This document shows, piece by piece, positions 9,820 to 17,818 of a stretch of 64,000 bases of DNA. The notes beneath the pieces are model-generated. The model was not told where the DNA came from. It made no database searches and saw nothing but the letters and a program-made list of their open reading frames with translations. Made by a program: the position numbers and the translations under genes. The stretch is from an uncultured Lachnospiraceae bacterium (GTDB lineage Bacteria > Bacillota > Clostridia > Lachnospirales > Lachnospiraceae): NCBI GenBank assembly GCA_910586615.1, contig CAJUJP010000001.1, positions 178,046 through 242,045 of the forward strand, given 5' to 3'. The stretch's first letter is position 1; the number at the start of each line of letters is the position of its first letter.

Positions 9820-9881
9820 ATCAATCCCCCTGCATATCGCAAGCCGGCCTACGATACTGCTTCATGATAGAATCTCTCCGT

Positions 9882-10098
9882 TCAGCCGACTTCGGACGGC
9901 AGTTCCTTAGTTACAGTATATCCGTTTCCTCCCGCAAAATCAACGAACTCTTTGAACGCCTGGCTTTGTACCGCCGTAGATGGCATCCTTATCCTGGCCG
10001 AATCCGCTGATAATCTCCTTACCGTTATAAATCTGATTGGCAATCTTATCTACCATAAAAGTTGATATCTCCATCTTCGGATCACGCAGCCTGTAAGC
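9882..10098 (-). pseudogene. Frameshifted gene remnant, family not recognised
   Basis: Two adjacent minus-strand frames read like protein but are joined by a frameshift near 9975-9985. The first runs from 10098 and includes RDPKMEISTFMVDKIANQIY and GKEIISGFGQDKDA; the second continues with AVQSQAFKEFVDFAGGNGY and ends at the stop at 9882. Neither has a start codon with a ribosome site, and a stop lies just upstream. I read this as the tail of a decayed gene. The family is not recognised. Confidence 0.4.
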
Positions 10099-10291
10099 TT
10101 ACATTTCAATTCAAAGCAATTAATATACAACATCGCCATGCCTTATTTGAATAACAGATATGCAGGAGGCCCGTGATAAAAGAATGAGCGGGTTGTTATA
10201 CCCTCCGCAAAATACAAGCAGTAACAAAATCCTCAGGATAAAATTACACGGAGCACAATTCTATAAGCGGAAATAAAATATATTTTCGCAA
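10099..10291. other. AT-rich non-coding stretch
   Basis: No open frame with a credible start or ribosome site was seen here on either strand. It lies between the decayed gene and the terminator of the downstream unit and is probably further decayed sequence. Confidence 0.4.
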
Positions 10292-10327
10292 GAAAAAAGA
10301 TGCCGCCAAATGATCTGGTGACATCTT
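10292..10327 (-). terminator. Rho-independent terminator after the 232-aa gene
   Basis: In the minus-strand transcript a 12-base arm beginning AAGATGTCACCA pairs with TGGCGGCATCTT across a 7-base loop (one mismatch, one wobble) and is followed by a T tract. It lies about 90 bases after the stop codon of the 232-aa gene. Confidence 0.75.
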
Positions 10328-10417
10328 CTCCGGAATCTCTCCAACAATATAAACTTCCTTAACTCTACCAAGTAATTTTTGCAGTTACAGCCAGAGTCTT
10401 ATCTGATTCCTAACCGG

Positions 10418-11116
10418 TTACTCTTTTCCCTTTTCGTTTTTTGCCGCTTCTAATAAGCTAAATATGGCTTTTCTTTCCGTACCTCCTAAAATCTGAGCCA
10501 TAACCACCACTTTATCTACATTGGTCTCACATTCATCCAGTACACGCAAAAGCAAATCGCTCTGCTGTGAACGCTGCGAAAAAGATGTGTTGATAATAAA
10601 AAATGCTTTCTTAATCAAATGTCTGTTCTTATTACAACATTCCATGTACGCTTCATTGGACATTTTCATGCCCTCACCCAATTGGAAATATGGAATTCTG
10701 CTATCCCGCCAAACCCGGTATAAGGCATATATCTTCTCCTTATCCGTCTGCAGAAAAGTATTCCCGCAAATCCCGTCCTCCCAAAGCCGTCCATAAAAAT
10801 CTTCCGTTGAAATATTTTCGGATAAAAGACTTTCCAAAACTCCCTCAATCAAAGGCTCGCATTTCTTTTTCAGGCGTTGGATCTCGGTTGCCGTAAACAC
10901 CTGATCAGGTTCTTTCTCTTCTGTAGAATCTATTTCGTCTGCGTTCTCCAGAAAATATTGAAATGCTGATTTAGGTTTCTCTTCCTCTTGAATTCTGTTG
11001 TAAATTAACGCTGCTATATCCAGCTTTTCTCCTTTTAACTTCCCGAGAACATCTCCAAGCCATTCTGTAAAAGGCTGTCTTTCCGTTGATTCGTGTAATG
11101 TAATTTCTGTATCCAT
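10418..11116 (-). CDS. Uncharacterised 232-aa protein
   Basis: Not recognised. 232 residues, acidic in the first half and predicted largely helical, with no membrane segment or signal peptide. Visible stretches include EWLGDVLGKLKGEKLDIAAL, an acidic linker (ADEIDSTEEKEPDQ), and a C-terminal helical half ending AKNEKGKE. A GTAGGAG ribosome site lies 7 bases before the ATG, so the start is convincing although it overlaps the end of the upstream winged-helix gene by 82 bases in another frame. The two are probably translated from one transcript driven from 11909-11938 and ended at 10292-10327. Confidence 0.6.
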   Translation of the reverse strand: MDTEITLHESTERQPFTEWLGDVLGKLKGEKLDIAALIYNRIQEEEKPKSAFQYFLENADEIDSTEEKEPDQVFTATEIQRLKKKCEPLIEGVLESLLSENISTEDFYGRLWEDGICGNTFLQTDKEKIYALYRVWRDSRIPYFQLGEGMKMSNEAYMECCNKNRHLIKKAFFIINTSFSQRSQQSDLLLRVLDECETNVDKVVVMAQILGGTERKAIFSLLEAAKNEKGKE

Positions 11117-11874
11117 TCATTTACTCCTACTATGGCTTTTACAGGCCATTCATAACTAACCATATTAAATATTTCTTCTCCCCGACGGTAATTCATAATA
11201 TCCGGCACACCCAAGCTTATACCACTCCCTACGTCCAAGCCACTTATTACCTTATCATATACATACTCTGTACTGCCATTATTAATGCTGATCGCTTTGC
11301 GCGGCTCTGTGTAACTGCCGAGTACCTTTTTGTTCGTACTCTTTAATTTTCCCAGCAGTTCTTCTCCTTGTGGTTTTAAAAAATAATATTTCTGCCTGCC
11401 GGACAGGCGATGGCTGATCAGATAGTCAATGTCTTCATCATCCATGATTTGCGTCAAACGTGAAGCGCTGATCTTTCCTTTTTGGGCAAGTTCCTTATGA
11501 AGAATACCCGGCCGCGATTCGATTGCTTGAAAAAGCCAGTCTTTATCTTTATACTTAGGTATAAGCATCTTCATTCGATCCTCATCCCTGATCTTTTGAT
11601 ATCTGCATTCAAAAGATCTGACGCTCCCCCACAGCCCGCCATAAAAGAAAGCCTGCTCGGATGATAATTTCTTCCATTCCCGATACCGCCATGCCTCACC
11701 CAGCATAAAACTCAGCTTCCTGTACTCTTCCGGCATATCCGGTAAATCTTTCGGTTCCTCCGCCGCCAGCTCATCCATAAGTGAAAGCACCTGATCCTCT
11801 GTTATGCCCTGACGGGATCTTAAATGATCCGTAAGCCTCCTGCATACAGCCCTTAACGGTGATCCTTTTCTCAT
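11035..11874 (-). CDS. Winged-helix domain protein, unknown role
   Basis: 279 residues. The middle (about 115-170) reads as a MarR/ArsR-like winged helix: AIESRPGILHKELAQKGKIS, then ASRLTQIMDDEDIDYLISHR, then a hairpin-like GRQKYYFLKPQGEELL. N-terminal and C-terminal parts are not recognised. Start at 11874 is chosen because AGGGGG lies 6 bases upstream; two other in-frame ATGs lie just upstream. A sigma-A-type promoter at 11909-11938 puts the start of transcription very close. The length and extra domains suggest it does more than repress its own promoter. Confidence 0.6.
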   Translation of the reverse strand: MRKGSPLRAVCRRLTDHLRSRQGITEDQVLSLMDELAAEEPKDLPDMPEEYRKLSFMLGEAWRYREWKKLSSEQAFFYGGLWGSVRSFECRYQKIRDEDRMKMLIPKYKDKDWLFQAIESRPGILHKELAQKGKISASRLTQIMDDEDIDYLISHRLSGRQKYYFLKPQGEELLGKLKSTNKKVLGSYTEPRKAISINNGSTEYVYDKVISGLDVGSGISLGVPDIMNYRRGEEIFNMVSYEWPVKAIVGVNEWIQKLHYTNQRKDSLLQNGLEMFSGS

Positions 11875-11908
11875 ATGCATCCCCCTGACTAAACTATTCC
11901 TAAACAAT

Positions 11909-11938
11909 ATTATAAACGAAAAACAGCCTCCATATCAA
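11909..11938 (-). promoter_or_regulatory. Promoter for the winged-helix / 232-aa unit
   Basis: Minus strand: -35 TTGATA (11933-11938), 18-base spacer, consensus -10 TATAAT (11909-11914). It separates this unit from the nitrilase unit upstream. Confidence 0.7.
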
Positions 11939-11976
11939 GCAATTTTTGCCCACTTGCCAAAAAAGCCTGCAAAAAA

Positions 11977-12798
11977 TTACAATCTGTTTTGGGTAATTTT
12001 ACCGACAATTTTCCCCTCATCTACATCTTGAGTCTCAAAGGAAAAAGGTATACAAAATATACATCCCGTACATTTCTCACAATTCGCCGGTTTACTTTTC
12101 ATAATTTTAACATTCGCCTCAATAATACTGCCATTCTTATACGGAGTGATAACATGTCCTCTCGCGCGCTCTTTACCGTCAACCACAGCGCTGCAGCAAT
12201 TACACGTCAAAGAACTGGTAAGCATATTCATCTCCGTGATATTGCCAAGCTGCTTTTCAAATCCGCCATGCAGAGATTTGCTCCATGCCGTCACAAGCAG
12301 AAAATCAATTTCAAAAAAATCCGCCATTTTTTCTGTTTCATTTCTATTTGAAACGTCTCTGCAGATAGCCGTCATTACACTTCCGATTTCCGGAATTTCA
12401 ATGATCAAGGATTCCTTTCCGGGATTACGCAACCCTTCGATCCATCTCTCTCCATCTTCGTCCTCGCCGTCATAAGGTTCCTGTTTATACTGCTCGCCTA
12501 ATGGTTTACCACTGTAACTGTATATTCGTGCAACATTGTTATCATCTTTTGTCCAGCCGCTCCCCGCAACCACTAAAAACAGATTTTGCAGTTTTTTGGG
12601 ATTCGTATAATACATCACTTCCAGATAATCGCCTATTTTTTCCTGCATTTCCGGAAAGCACACATATTCCGGGAAAATTATAATATTTGCTTTCAGGCGG
12701 ATGGCTTTCTCCAGCAGCTGCAAAGCTTTTATAACCGCTGCTTTTTTCTGCTGTTCCATATATGCAACATAAAACGAATTGCCACGCCCGTCTGCCAT
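11977..12798 (-). CDS. Nitrilase-superfamily (C-N hydrolase) protein
   Basis: 273 residues of the carbon-nitrogen hydrolase fold. The Glu-Lys-Cys triad appears intact: Glu in NIIIFPEYV (about residue 44), Lys in GEQYKQEPYD (about 105) and Cys in MTAICRDVS (about 146). The C-terminus has a cysteine-rich CEKCTGCIFC not usual in nitrilases, possibly a metal site. An AGGAG lies 9 bases before the ATG at 12798 (another ATG is two codons earlier). The expected first strand of the nitrilase fold, like KLVTLHIGEN, is found in a different frame immediately upstream at the end of the preceding ORF. The protein may therefore be the C-terminal part of a longer frameshifted gene. Nitrilase domains occur in some defence proteins such as DRT1-type reverse transcriptases, but no reverse transcriptase is here. 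Confidence 0.7.
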   Translation of the reverse strand: MADGRGNSFYVAYMEQQKKAAVIKALQLLEKAIRLKANIIIFPEYVCFPEMQEKIGDYLEVMYYTNPKKLQNLFLVVAGSGWTKDDNNVARIYSYSGKPLGEQYKQEPYDGEDEDGERWIEGLRNPGKESLIIEIPEIGSVMTAICRDVSNRNETEKMADFFEIDFLLVTAWSKSLHGGFEKQLGNITEMNMLTSSLTCNCCSAVVDGKERARGHVITPYKNGSIIEANVKIMKSKPANCEKCTGCIFCIPFSFETQDVDEGKIVGKITQNRL

Positions 12799-13411
12799 GA
12801 TCATTCTCTCCTATATGCAGTGTTACCAGCTTAGGAGGATTCATTCCTGATGACAATTCTGATTTCTCTAAAAACCTTATACACTTGAAATTATGACGAA
12901 TCTCCGTTGTCTTTATCTTGCTGCGAAAGTTCAATTGATCTGCCGCTTTCGTGAGTATACTCCCGGCATTGCTTCGATAAACATATGACTTTTTTTGATA
13001 TTTTTTATTTAATGGTTCATCCAGACTGCCCGCCGTCCCGTTCTCCGCATACAGATCTACGGCCTGTAACAGATAATAAGCAATTGCCGCCTCATTATAA
13101 GTTTTCTTCTCATAATTTACTAATTTTTGTTTTACGCCTGATATACCCCACAATGTTCTTTCTACGATTTCGTCCATTGAATATCTTTTGTCTTTTTGAA
13201 GAAACATGGCAGAAAGCCTGTAGCTGAATTGATTCAGCATTGAAAAATTCGGATTATTTTTTTCCGCATTTTCCGAACATTCTATATATTTCGCAAGAAA
13301 CTCCGCCTGATTATGAATCTGCACGCACAATTGATCATAGCAAACTGCCGCCAGATCATAAATCGATGCTATCTTTGCTCTGTTTTTACTGATTCTTTCG
13401 TATATATCCAT
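12542..13411 (-). CDS. Helical ORF upstream of and overlapping nitrilase gene
   Basis: Not recognised. The frame encodes 289 residues, but only about the first 202 (to position 12805) look like genuine protein: MDIYERISKNRAKIASIYDL, a mostly helical middle, and KLVTLHIGEN, which resembles the first beta strand of a nitrilase domain. The remaining residues overlap the nitrilase gene out of frame and look like shadow sequence. A single-base shift near 12780-12805 would join both into one protein of about 470 residues: a helical N-terminal domain plus nitrilase. Whether this is a mutation, a sequencing error or a programmed frameshift cannot be told. A promoter at 13439-13467 fits its start. Confidence 0.5.
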   Translation of the reverse strand: MDIYERISKNRAKIASIYDLAAVCYDQLCVQIHNQAEFLAKYIECSENAEKNNPNFSMLNQFSYRLSAMFLQKDKRYSMDEIVERTLWGISGVKQKLVNYEKKTYNEAAIAYYLLQAVDLYAENGTAGSLDEPLNKKYQKKSYVYRSNAGSILTKAADQLNFRSKIKTTEIRHNFKCIRFLEKSELSSGMNPPKLVTLHIGENDHGRRAWQFVLCCIYGTAEKSSGYKSFAAAGESHPPESKYYNFPGICVLSGNAGKNRRLSGSDVLYESQKTAKSVFSGCGERLDKR

Positions 13412-13438
13412 CTTCCTATCCTCTTAGTTGATGTCTAT

Positions 13439-13467
13439 ATAGTACTACACAATAAATTAACTTACAA
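13439..13467 (-). promoter_or_regulatory. Candidate promoter for the helical/nitrilase unit
   Basis: Minus strand: -35 TTGTAA (13462-13467), 17-base spacer, -10 TACTAT (13439-13444), about 28 bases before the ATG at 13411, which is itself preceded by AGAGGATAGGAAG. Confidence 0.5.
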
Positions 13468-13591
13468 CATCCTTTCTATCTTTTATGCAGACACATTCCT
13501 CAATACACTGCTGTCCGGCAATTCACTCTGTATCAGGTCTCTGCTTCACAAACACCTGTCACAACAGCTTCCAGAAACAGCCAGCACTCCC

Positions 13592-15310
13592 CTACAATCC
13601 ACCCAATTCATACACATCACAATACTTCTCCTCAAACACCAGCCGACAGTCCTCTTTCTTCAGAGCGCCCTCAAAAATCCGGCTTCTGTACATCTCCCAA
13701 TCGATGCCCTTAGCCACATATACCACCACTCTCTCCGCATTCCGTATCCGTTCATCGGTAATCCCGTCCGCTCCATCCGCCGCGGCAAAATACACCTGCG
13801 GATATGCCAGCAGTTCGTTCGTCACATCCCAGATGCACCACTCCTCACCGGGCTGATACAGATAGACCACCGGCACATTTTCTTCTGCACGCTGCGTTGC
13901 AAATTCCGTCTGCTCCCTGTCTTCCGGATAAAGAAATACTACGTTCTCGGACAGATATCCTGACACAATCAATAAAAGGCAGCAAAGGGCAGCCGCCGGC
14001 TTCAATCCGTTTTCAAGTGTCTTGACGGCCGACCGCCCCAATTGAATGTTCCTTTTTTCCATACTGAACGGTTCACAAATTCGTTTCCACAGTTCCCGGA
14101 CAGTCAGAAATATGAGAAGCACAATCATGCCGTATACCGGAAGCTGATACCGGTTAGACGTCTCCCCCAGCAGCAGTGCAGTCTTGGAAACCGTCAGAAA
14201 ATATCCTGTCACGGCAAAAAGCAGAATATAGAATCCGATTCCTGCTCCGGCGCACTCCTTCCCTTTCTTTCCGTCAGCCATTTTTCCGTTTCCGACTATT
14301 GTACAATTCACGCGCACACCGACTCTGTTCTGCCGATACACCGTCACCCCAAGCAGCACAATGACCAGCAGTAACAACCATAACCCCCGCCCGAACACAA
14401 AACGATCCAGCAGATCGGTAAAAAAACGGATCCGGTCAAACGTATTGGACAGATCAAAGAAATTCTCCGTAGCCTGGGCTCCCCGCTGTCCCCGGAACAT
14501 CTGCCCCAGACAGGAGGGATAAGTCAAATATGCCAGCCCGAACGCCATTCCCTGACTCATGCCATACTTTACGCAATTCCACAAATTCCGGTCACGCCAG
14601 AGCAGCCATATACAAAATGCAGCCGCCATATAAAAAAGAAAAATAAAATAATAATACTGCGTCAAAAATCCCATGTAAGTTACCAGCGCCATGGGCACAA
14701 GATATTTCCGCACAGACAACCGGCTCTTTGGCTCACCGGCCTGTGCCGCGCTTACATGCAGGATGCCGCACAGCAATACAAACGTGGTCAGCATCTCATA
14801 CATTCTGATAAAAACCACACCGCTCATAGCGGCAGGCGTAAATCCGTAAAAAAGCATGGCCCAAAGCGCCGGCCGCCGATCCCGTCCTCCGGCCAGAAAT
14901 GACAAATATGCCAGTAAAACAAGATTAATGCCATGGAAAAAGAGATTCACTGACAGTCCGATCCACTTCGAGAATACATCGGGCACAAAGGACGCGGCCG
15001 TGTGAAATACCCAGTAGTACATCGGCGGATGTACATCCCAGGACTGCACCAGCTTCACCAGGCCATACTGAAAGCGTTGATCCGGCAGCACTACAAATTC
15101 ATTGCGAAAGGTTTCCCTGTCCATCCACTGCCCGCTTTCCACATAAAAACCATTGGTGCGCGCAGTAGAATAGTAGGTGTAATATTCATCCTCATGAAAT
15201 CCCTGTTTTTGTGTACAGAAATAAAAGGCGGCTGCCATCTGCACCACCCAAACCACCAGAAACCATATGATGTATTTTTTATCTGTTGCTTCTTCTTTTC
15301 CGCCTGTCAC
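13592..15310 (-). CDS. GT-C type membrane glycosyltransferase-like protein
   Basis: 572 residues with about ten to twelve membrane helices and a C-terminal extracytoplasmic domain. After the first helix (YIIWFLVVWVVQMAAAFYF) comes KQGFHEDEYYTYYSTA, the acidic first-loop motif expected of GT-C enzymes of the ArnT/PMT (GT39) type that use polyprenyl-phosphate sugars. I prefer a GTG start at 15310 with GGAGAG upstream, because the 30 residues encoded further upstream are Gly/Arg-rich and unlike a membrane protein N-terminus; an ATG at 15400 is the alternative. It is the last gene of the polysaccharide locus. The transferred sugar is unknown; the GtrB-like enzyme in the same locus could supply a lipid-linked donor. 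Confidence 0.65.
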   Translation of the reverse strand: MTGGKEEATDKKYIIWFLVVWVVQMAAAFYFCTQKQGFHEDEYYTYYSTARTNGFYVESGQWMDRETFRNEFVVLPDQRFQYGLVKLVQSWDVHPPMYYWVFHTAASFVPDVFSKWIGLSVNLFFHGINLVLLAYLSFLAGGRDRRPALWAMLFYGFTPAAMSGVVFIRMYEMLTTFVLLCGILHVSAAQAGEPKSRLSVRKYLVPMALVTYMGFLTQYYYFIFLFYMAAAFCIWLLWRDRNLWNCVKYGMSQGMAFGLAYLTYPSCLGQMFRGQRGAQATENFFDLSNTFDRIRFFTDLLDRFVFGRGLWLLLLVIVLLGVTVYRQNRVGVRVNCTIVGNGKMADGKKGKECAGAGIGFYILLFAVTGYFLTVSKTALLLGETSNRYQLPVYGMIVLLIFLTVRELWKRICEPFSMEKRNIQLGRSAVKTLENGLKPAAALCCLLLIVSGYLSENVVFLYPEDREQTEFATQRAEENVPVVYLYQPGEEWCIWDVTNELLAYPQVYFAAADGADGITDERIRNAERVVVYVAKGIDWEMYRSRIFEGALKKEDCRLVFEEKYCDVYELGGL

Positions 15311-15466
15311 AATATGCCACTCTCCGCATCCGCCAAATCCTGCTTCGCCGTCTCTGTACAATCGGTCAGGCCGCCCACCTGCCATATCCACTCCGGCCAT
15401 CTCCCGTCAAACCGGATATCCTGTCCATCCAGCCGGTTTACGTTCCATCAAACCGTCTCAATCCTC

Positions 15467-16465
15467 TCATGTCCGTCCGCTTCGCACCTTCATCGTCCAT
15501 CCGTGCACTCTTCTGACCGTCCACGGCGCAATCGTCAGCAAAATCAGATACACCTTGTTTTTTCCCGTGAGATAGGGATTTCTCACAGTATCGCCCACAT
15601 GTCTGCGCAAATACCCCTTAACCTGCCGGTAAAATGTATTACTGCCCGTCATCTGGGAAAGGGGCACGTGGAGCAGATAGTCAAGCCTCTGGTATAAATT
15701 AAACCGCACCGCACAGACATGCAGCGACGGATATTTCTCATCCACCAGTTCCTGCATTTTATCCGCATTATCCACGATATCCAGAAAAACCCTGGAAAAA
15801 CTGTCCCGGGTCCTGCTGCGGGTAGTACTTGCGGCACGGCAGACCACATGATAACACTGCTTCGGCAGGATCGTGATACCGTCAATCTCCTGCAGCAGCT
15901 CTACCAGCAGGCTGAAATCCTCATTCAAAACCCCTTCCGGAAATTCATGTCTGTCAAACACTTCCCGCTTCACCAGCTTGGTGCAGAAGGAACAATCCCC
16001 CCGGTGCAGAAGTAATTCTTTCAAAAAATCTTCCGATCTGCAGAAGCACTCCTCTTCCGGCGGCACACACACATCCGGCTGCCGCTGCCCCTTTTCGTCC
16101 ACCTCGTCCCGTGAAATCTGTACCACCGCTGACTGCCCTTTTTTCATGGCGGCCATCATCAGTTCATACATATCCGGCTCAATATAGTCATCGCTGTCCA
16201 CAAATCCCAGATATTCTCCCGTGGCAAGCCTGATTCCCATATTGCGCGCCGAGGAAGCCCCGCCGTTTTTCTTATGATAAGTGCGAATCCTGCTGTCCTG
16301 TACAGCCAACCGTTCACACAGCTTTTCTGTCCCGTCTGTAGAGCCGTCATCTATGAGCAGGATTTCCAGCAGCGGGTAAGTCTGGGCGCAGACAGATCTC
16401 ACGCACTTTTCCAGGCAGTCTATGGAATTGTAAACCGGAACGATCACACTGATCTTCTCGTCCAT
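15467..16465 (-). CDS. Family 2 glycosyltransferase
   Basis: 332 residues, GT-A fold: ISVIVPVYNSIDCLEKCVRS, LLIDDGSTDGT, GASSARNMGI and YLGFVDSDDYIEPDMYELM (DxD region near 90). The C-terminal third is basic and ends with helical MKVRSGRT. AAAGGGAAG precedes the ATG. It likely adds one sugar to the lipid-linked repeat unit on the cytoplasmic face of the membrane. A tandem-repeat tract lies between it and the upstream glycosyltransferase. Confidence 0.88.
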   Translation of the reverse strand: MDEKISVIVPVYNSIDCLEKCVRSVCAQTYPLLEILLIDDGSTDGTEKLCERLAVQDSRIRTYHKKNGGASSARNMGIRLATGEYLGFVDSDDYIEPDMYELMMAAMKKGQSAVVQISRDEVDEKGQRQPDVCVPPEEECFCRSEDFLKELLLHRGDCSFCTKLVKREVFDRHEFPEGVLNEDFSLLVELLQEIDGITILPKQCYHVVCRAASTTRSRTRDSFSRVFLDIVDNADKMQELVDEKYPSLHVCAVRFNLYQRLDYLLHVPLSQMTGSNTFYRQVKGYLRRHVGDTVRNPYLTGKNKVYLILLTIAPWTVRRVHGWTMKVRSGRT

Positions 16466-16507
16466 CTTCTTCCCTTTCCGTCAGGCACCTTCATGGTTGC
16501 TGCTTTT

Positions 16508-16630
16508 CGTTTTTTTCCCCGGAACACATACAGCCGTCCAGACATTGCCTTCTGTTTTTCCCGGAAACGCATACAGCCGCCCGGATGTTGCCCTCTGTTT
16601 TCCCCTGGACACATACACCTGCCGCTGGCA
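16508..16630. repeat. Imperfect tandem repeat, 42-44 bp unit, about 2.5 copies
   Basis: Three copies of a unit beginning GGA(A)ACACATACAGCCG start at 16521, 16563 and 16607, with spacing 42 and 44 bases and shared T/C-rich tails. It fills the gap between two glycosyltransferase genes; neither strand has a credible gene here. Confidence 0.7.
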
Positions 16631-17818
16631 TCACCCGTTCTTCCTTCCGGTCATAACTTCATACATCCGCCCCGGCCTGACCGGCCGCGCCACGCTTAAG
16701 GGTCCTTCCTTCGCCGGAACGATCTCGTCCCGTAACACCCCCTCCGCAAACCGCAACAATTCCGCCGCCGCACGCTCCGCATTCCAGATGTCCCGGATGG
16801 TCTCATAGGCCGCCCGTCCCATCTGCCTGCGCTCTTCCCAGTGTGCAAACAAATCCAGCATTAACGCTTCCATCTTGTCATACCGGTCATCGGGATAGAC
16901 CAGACCGTTCTCCCCATGCCGGATCAAATATGGCGCTGCCCCCACCTGGGCATTGACCACCTCCACGCAGCCGCTGTTCATGCCTTCATTCACCACCGCT
17001 CCCCACCCTTCCAGATGATTGCTCGTAAAAAGGTGAATATGACACTTTTCCATCACGTCCCGCACCTGTTCCGGTGCCGTATAACCATAAAAGCGAAAAC
17101 AAGACGACAGTCCTGCTTTTTCCACATCCTGTCTGATCTGCGGTTCCAGCTCTCCATCTCCCAGCATGTGGATGCAGAACCGGTATCCCCCGGCCTGCAG
17201 CCTTTTTGCCAGCCTTACCACATATTCAGGGTGCTTCAGCGGAATAAACCTTCCCGCCCAGACGATGTGTAACGCCCCGTCCCGAAATTTCATCTGTTCA
17301 AACTGCTCTTCGCTGTATGTACGAAGCGCCGTAAAATATCCCCACTGAAACATTTTTCCCGGATAAGCGCCAATCAGATGAAAATCTGACGCCGCATAGG
17401 CTCCCGCGCACAGCATACAGACATTCCTTCTGCGATACTGAATATGTTCCCGGTATTTTGCCGCCAGTCCCCGCGGCGAGACCGCCTTCCACTGTCCTTC
17501 CCGGTAAATCCGCTCGCTCACCCGCATAGTAGCCTTTCCCGTGGAAAGTCTGGATGCCGCAAGTTCCTCCCGCTCCGTCCATCCGAACAGCACAACGTCG
17601 CTCTCCGCGATTCTTTTCAGGCAGTCGTACTCCTCCTCATACAGACATTTTACATAGGGAAGCTTTTGCACATCCACGCCCCATCCCATGGCAAGTCGTT
17701 CCTTTTCCATGGGCATGGTCTGAATAAAAGTAAAGTCCTCCCCCAGATTCCGATAAAGCGCATCACACAGCGGAATCTGGTGATGATTGATGTAATTGGA
17801 CGCAAAAGTAAAGGTCAT
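16631..17818 (-). CDS. Family 4 glycosyltransferase
   Basis: 395 residues, GT-B fold. The C-terminal domain has FIPLKHPEYVVRLAKRL, the signature region EGWGAVVNEGMNSGCVEVVN (the E-x7-E retaining-transferase motif) and GENGLVYPDD. The N-terminus MTFTFASNYINHHQIPLCDA resembles enzymes annotated as GT1/GT4 in capsule loci. Its start overlaps the stop of the upstream gene by four bases (ATGA type), indicating translational coupling. A cytoplasmic step in repeat-unit assembly is inferred. Confidence 0.85.
   Translation of the reverse strand: MTFTFASNYINHHQIPLCDALYRNLGEDFTFIQTMPMEKERLAMGWGVDVQKLPYVKCLYEEEYDCLKRIAESDVVLFGWTEREELAASRLSTGKATMRVSERIYREGQWKAVSPRGLAAKYREHIQYRRRNVCMLCAGAYAASDFHLIGAYPGKMFQWGYFTALRTYSEEQFEQMKFRDGALHIVWAGRFIPLKHPEYVVRLAKRLQAGGYRFCIHMLGDGELEPQIRQDVEKAGLSSCFRFYGYTAPEQVRDVMEKCHIHLFTSNHLEGWGAVVNEGMNSGCVEVVNAQVGAAPYLIRHGENGLVYPDDRYDKMEALMLDLFAHWEERRQMGRAAYETIRDIWNAERAAAELLRFAEGVLRDEIVPAKEGPLSVARPVRPGRMYEVMTGRKNG

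Noticed and set aside
12542..12804. C-terminal 87 residues of the helical ORF as true protein
   Set aside because: They overlap the nitrilase gene out of frame, and the nitrilase frame shows the conserved family motifs, so this part is a shadow.
15311..15400. N-terminal 30 residues of the GT-C-like protein from the ATG at 15400
   Set aside because: The stretch is Gly/Arg-rich and unlike a membrane protein start; a GTG with a fair ribosome site at 15310 gives a standard N-terminus. The choice is not certain.
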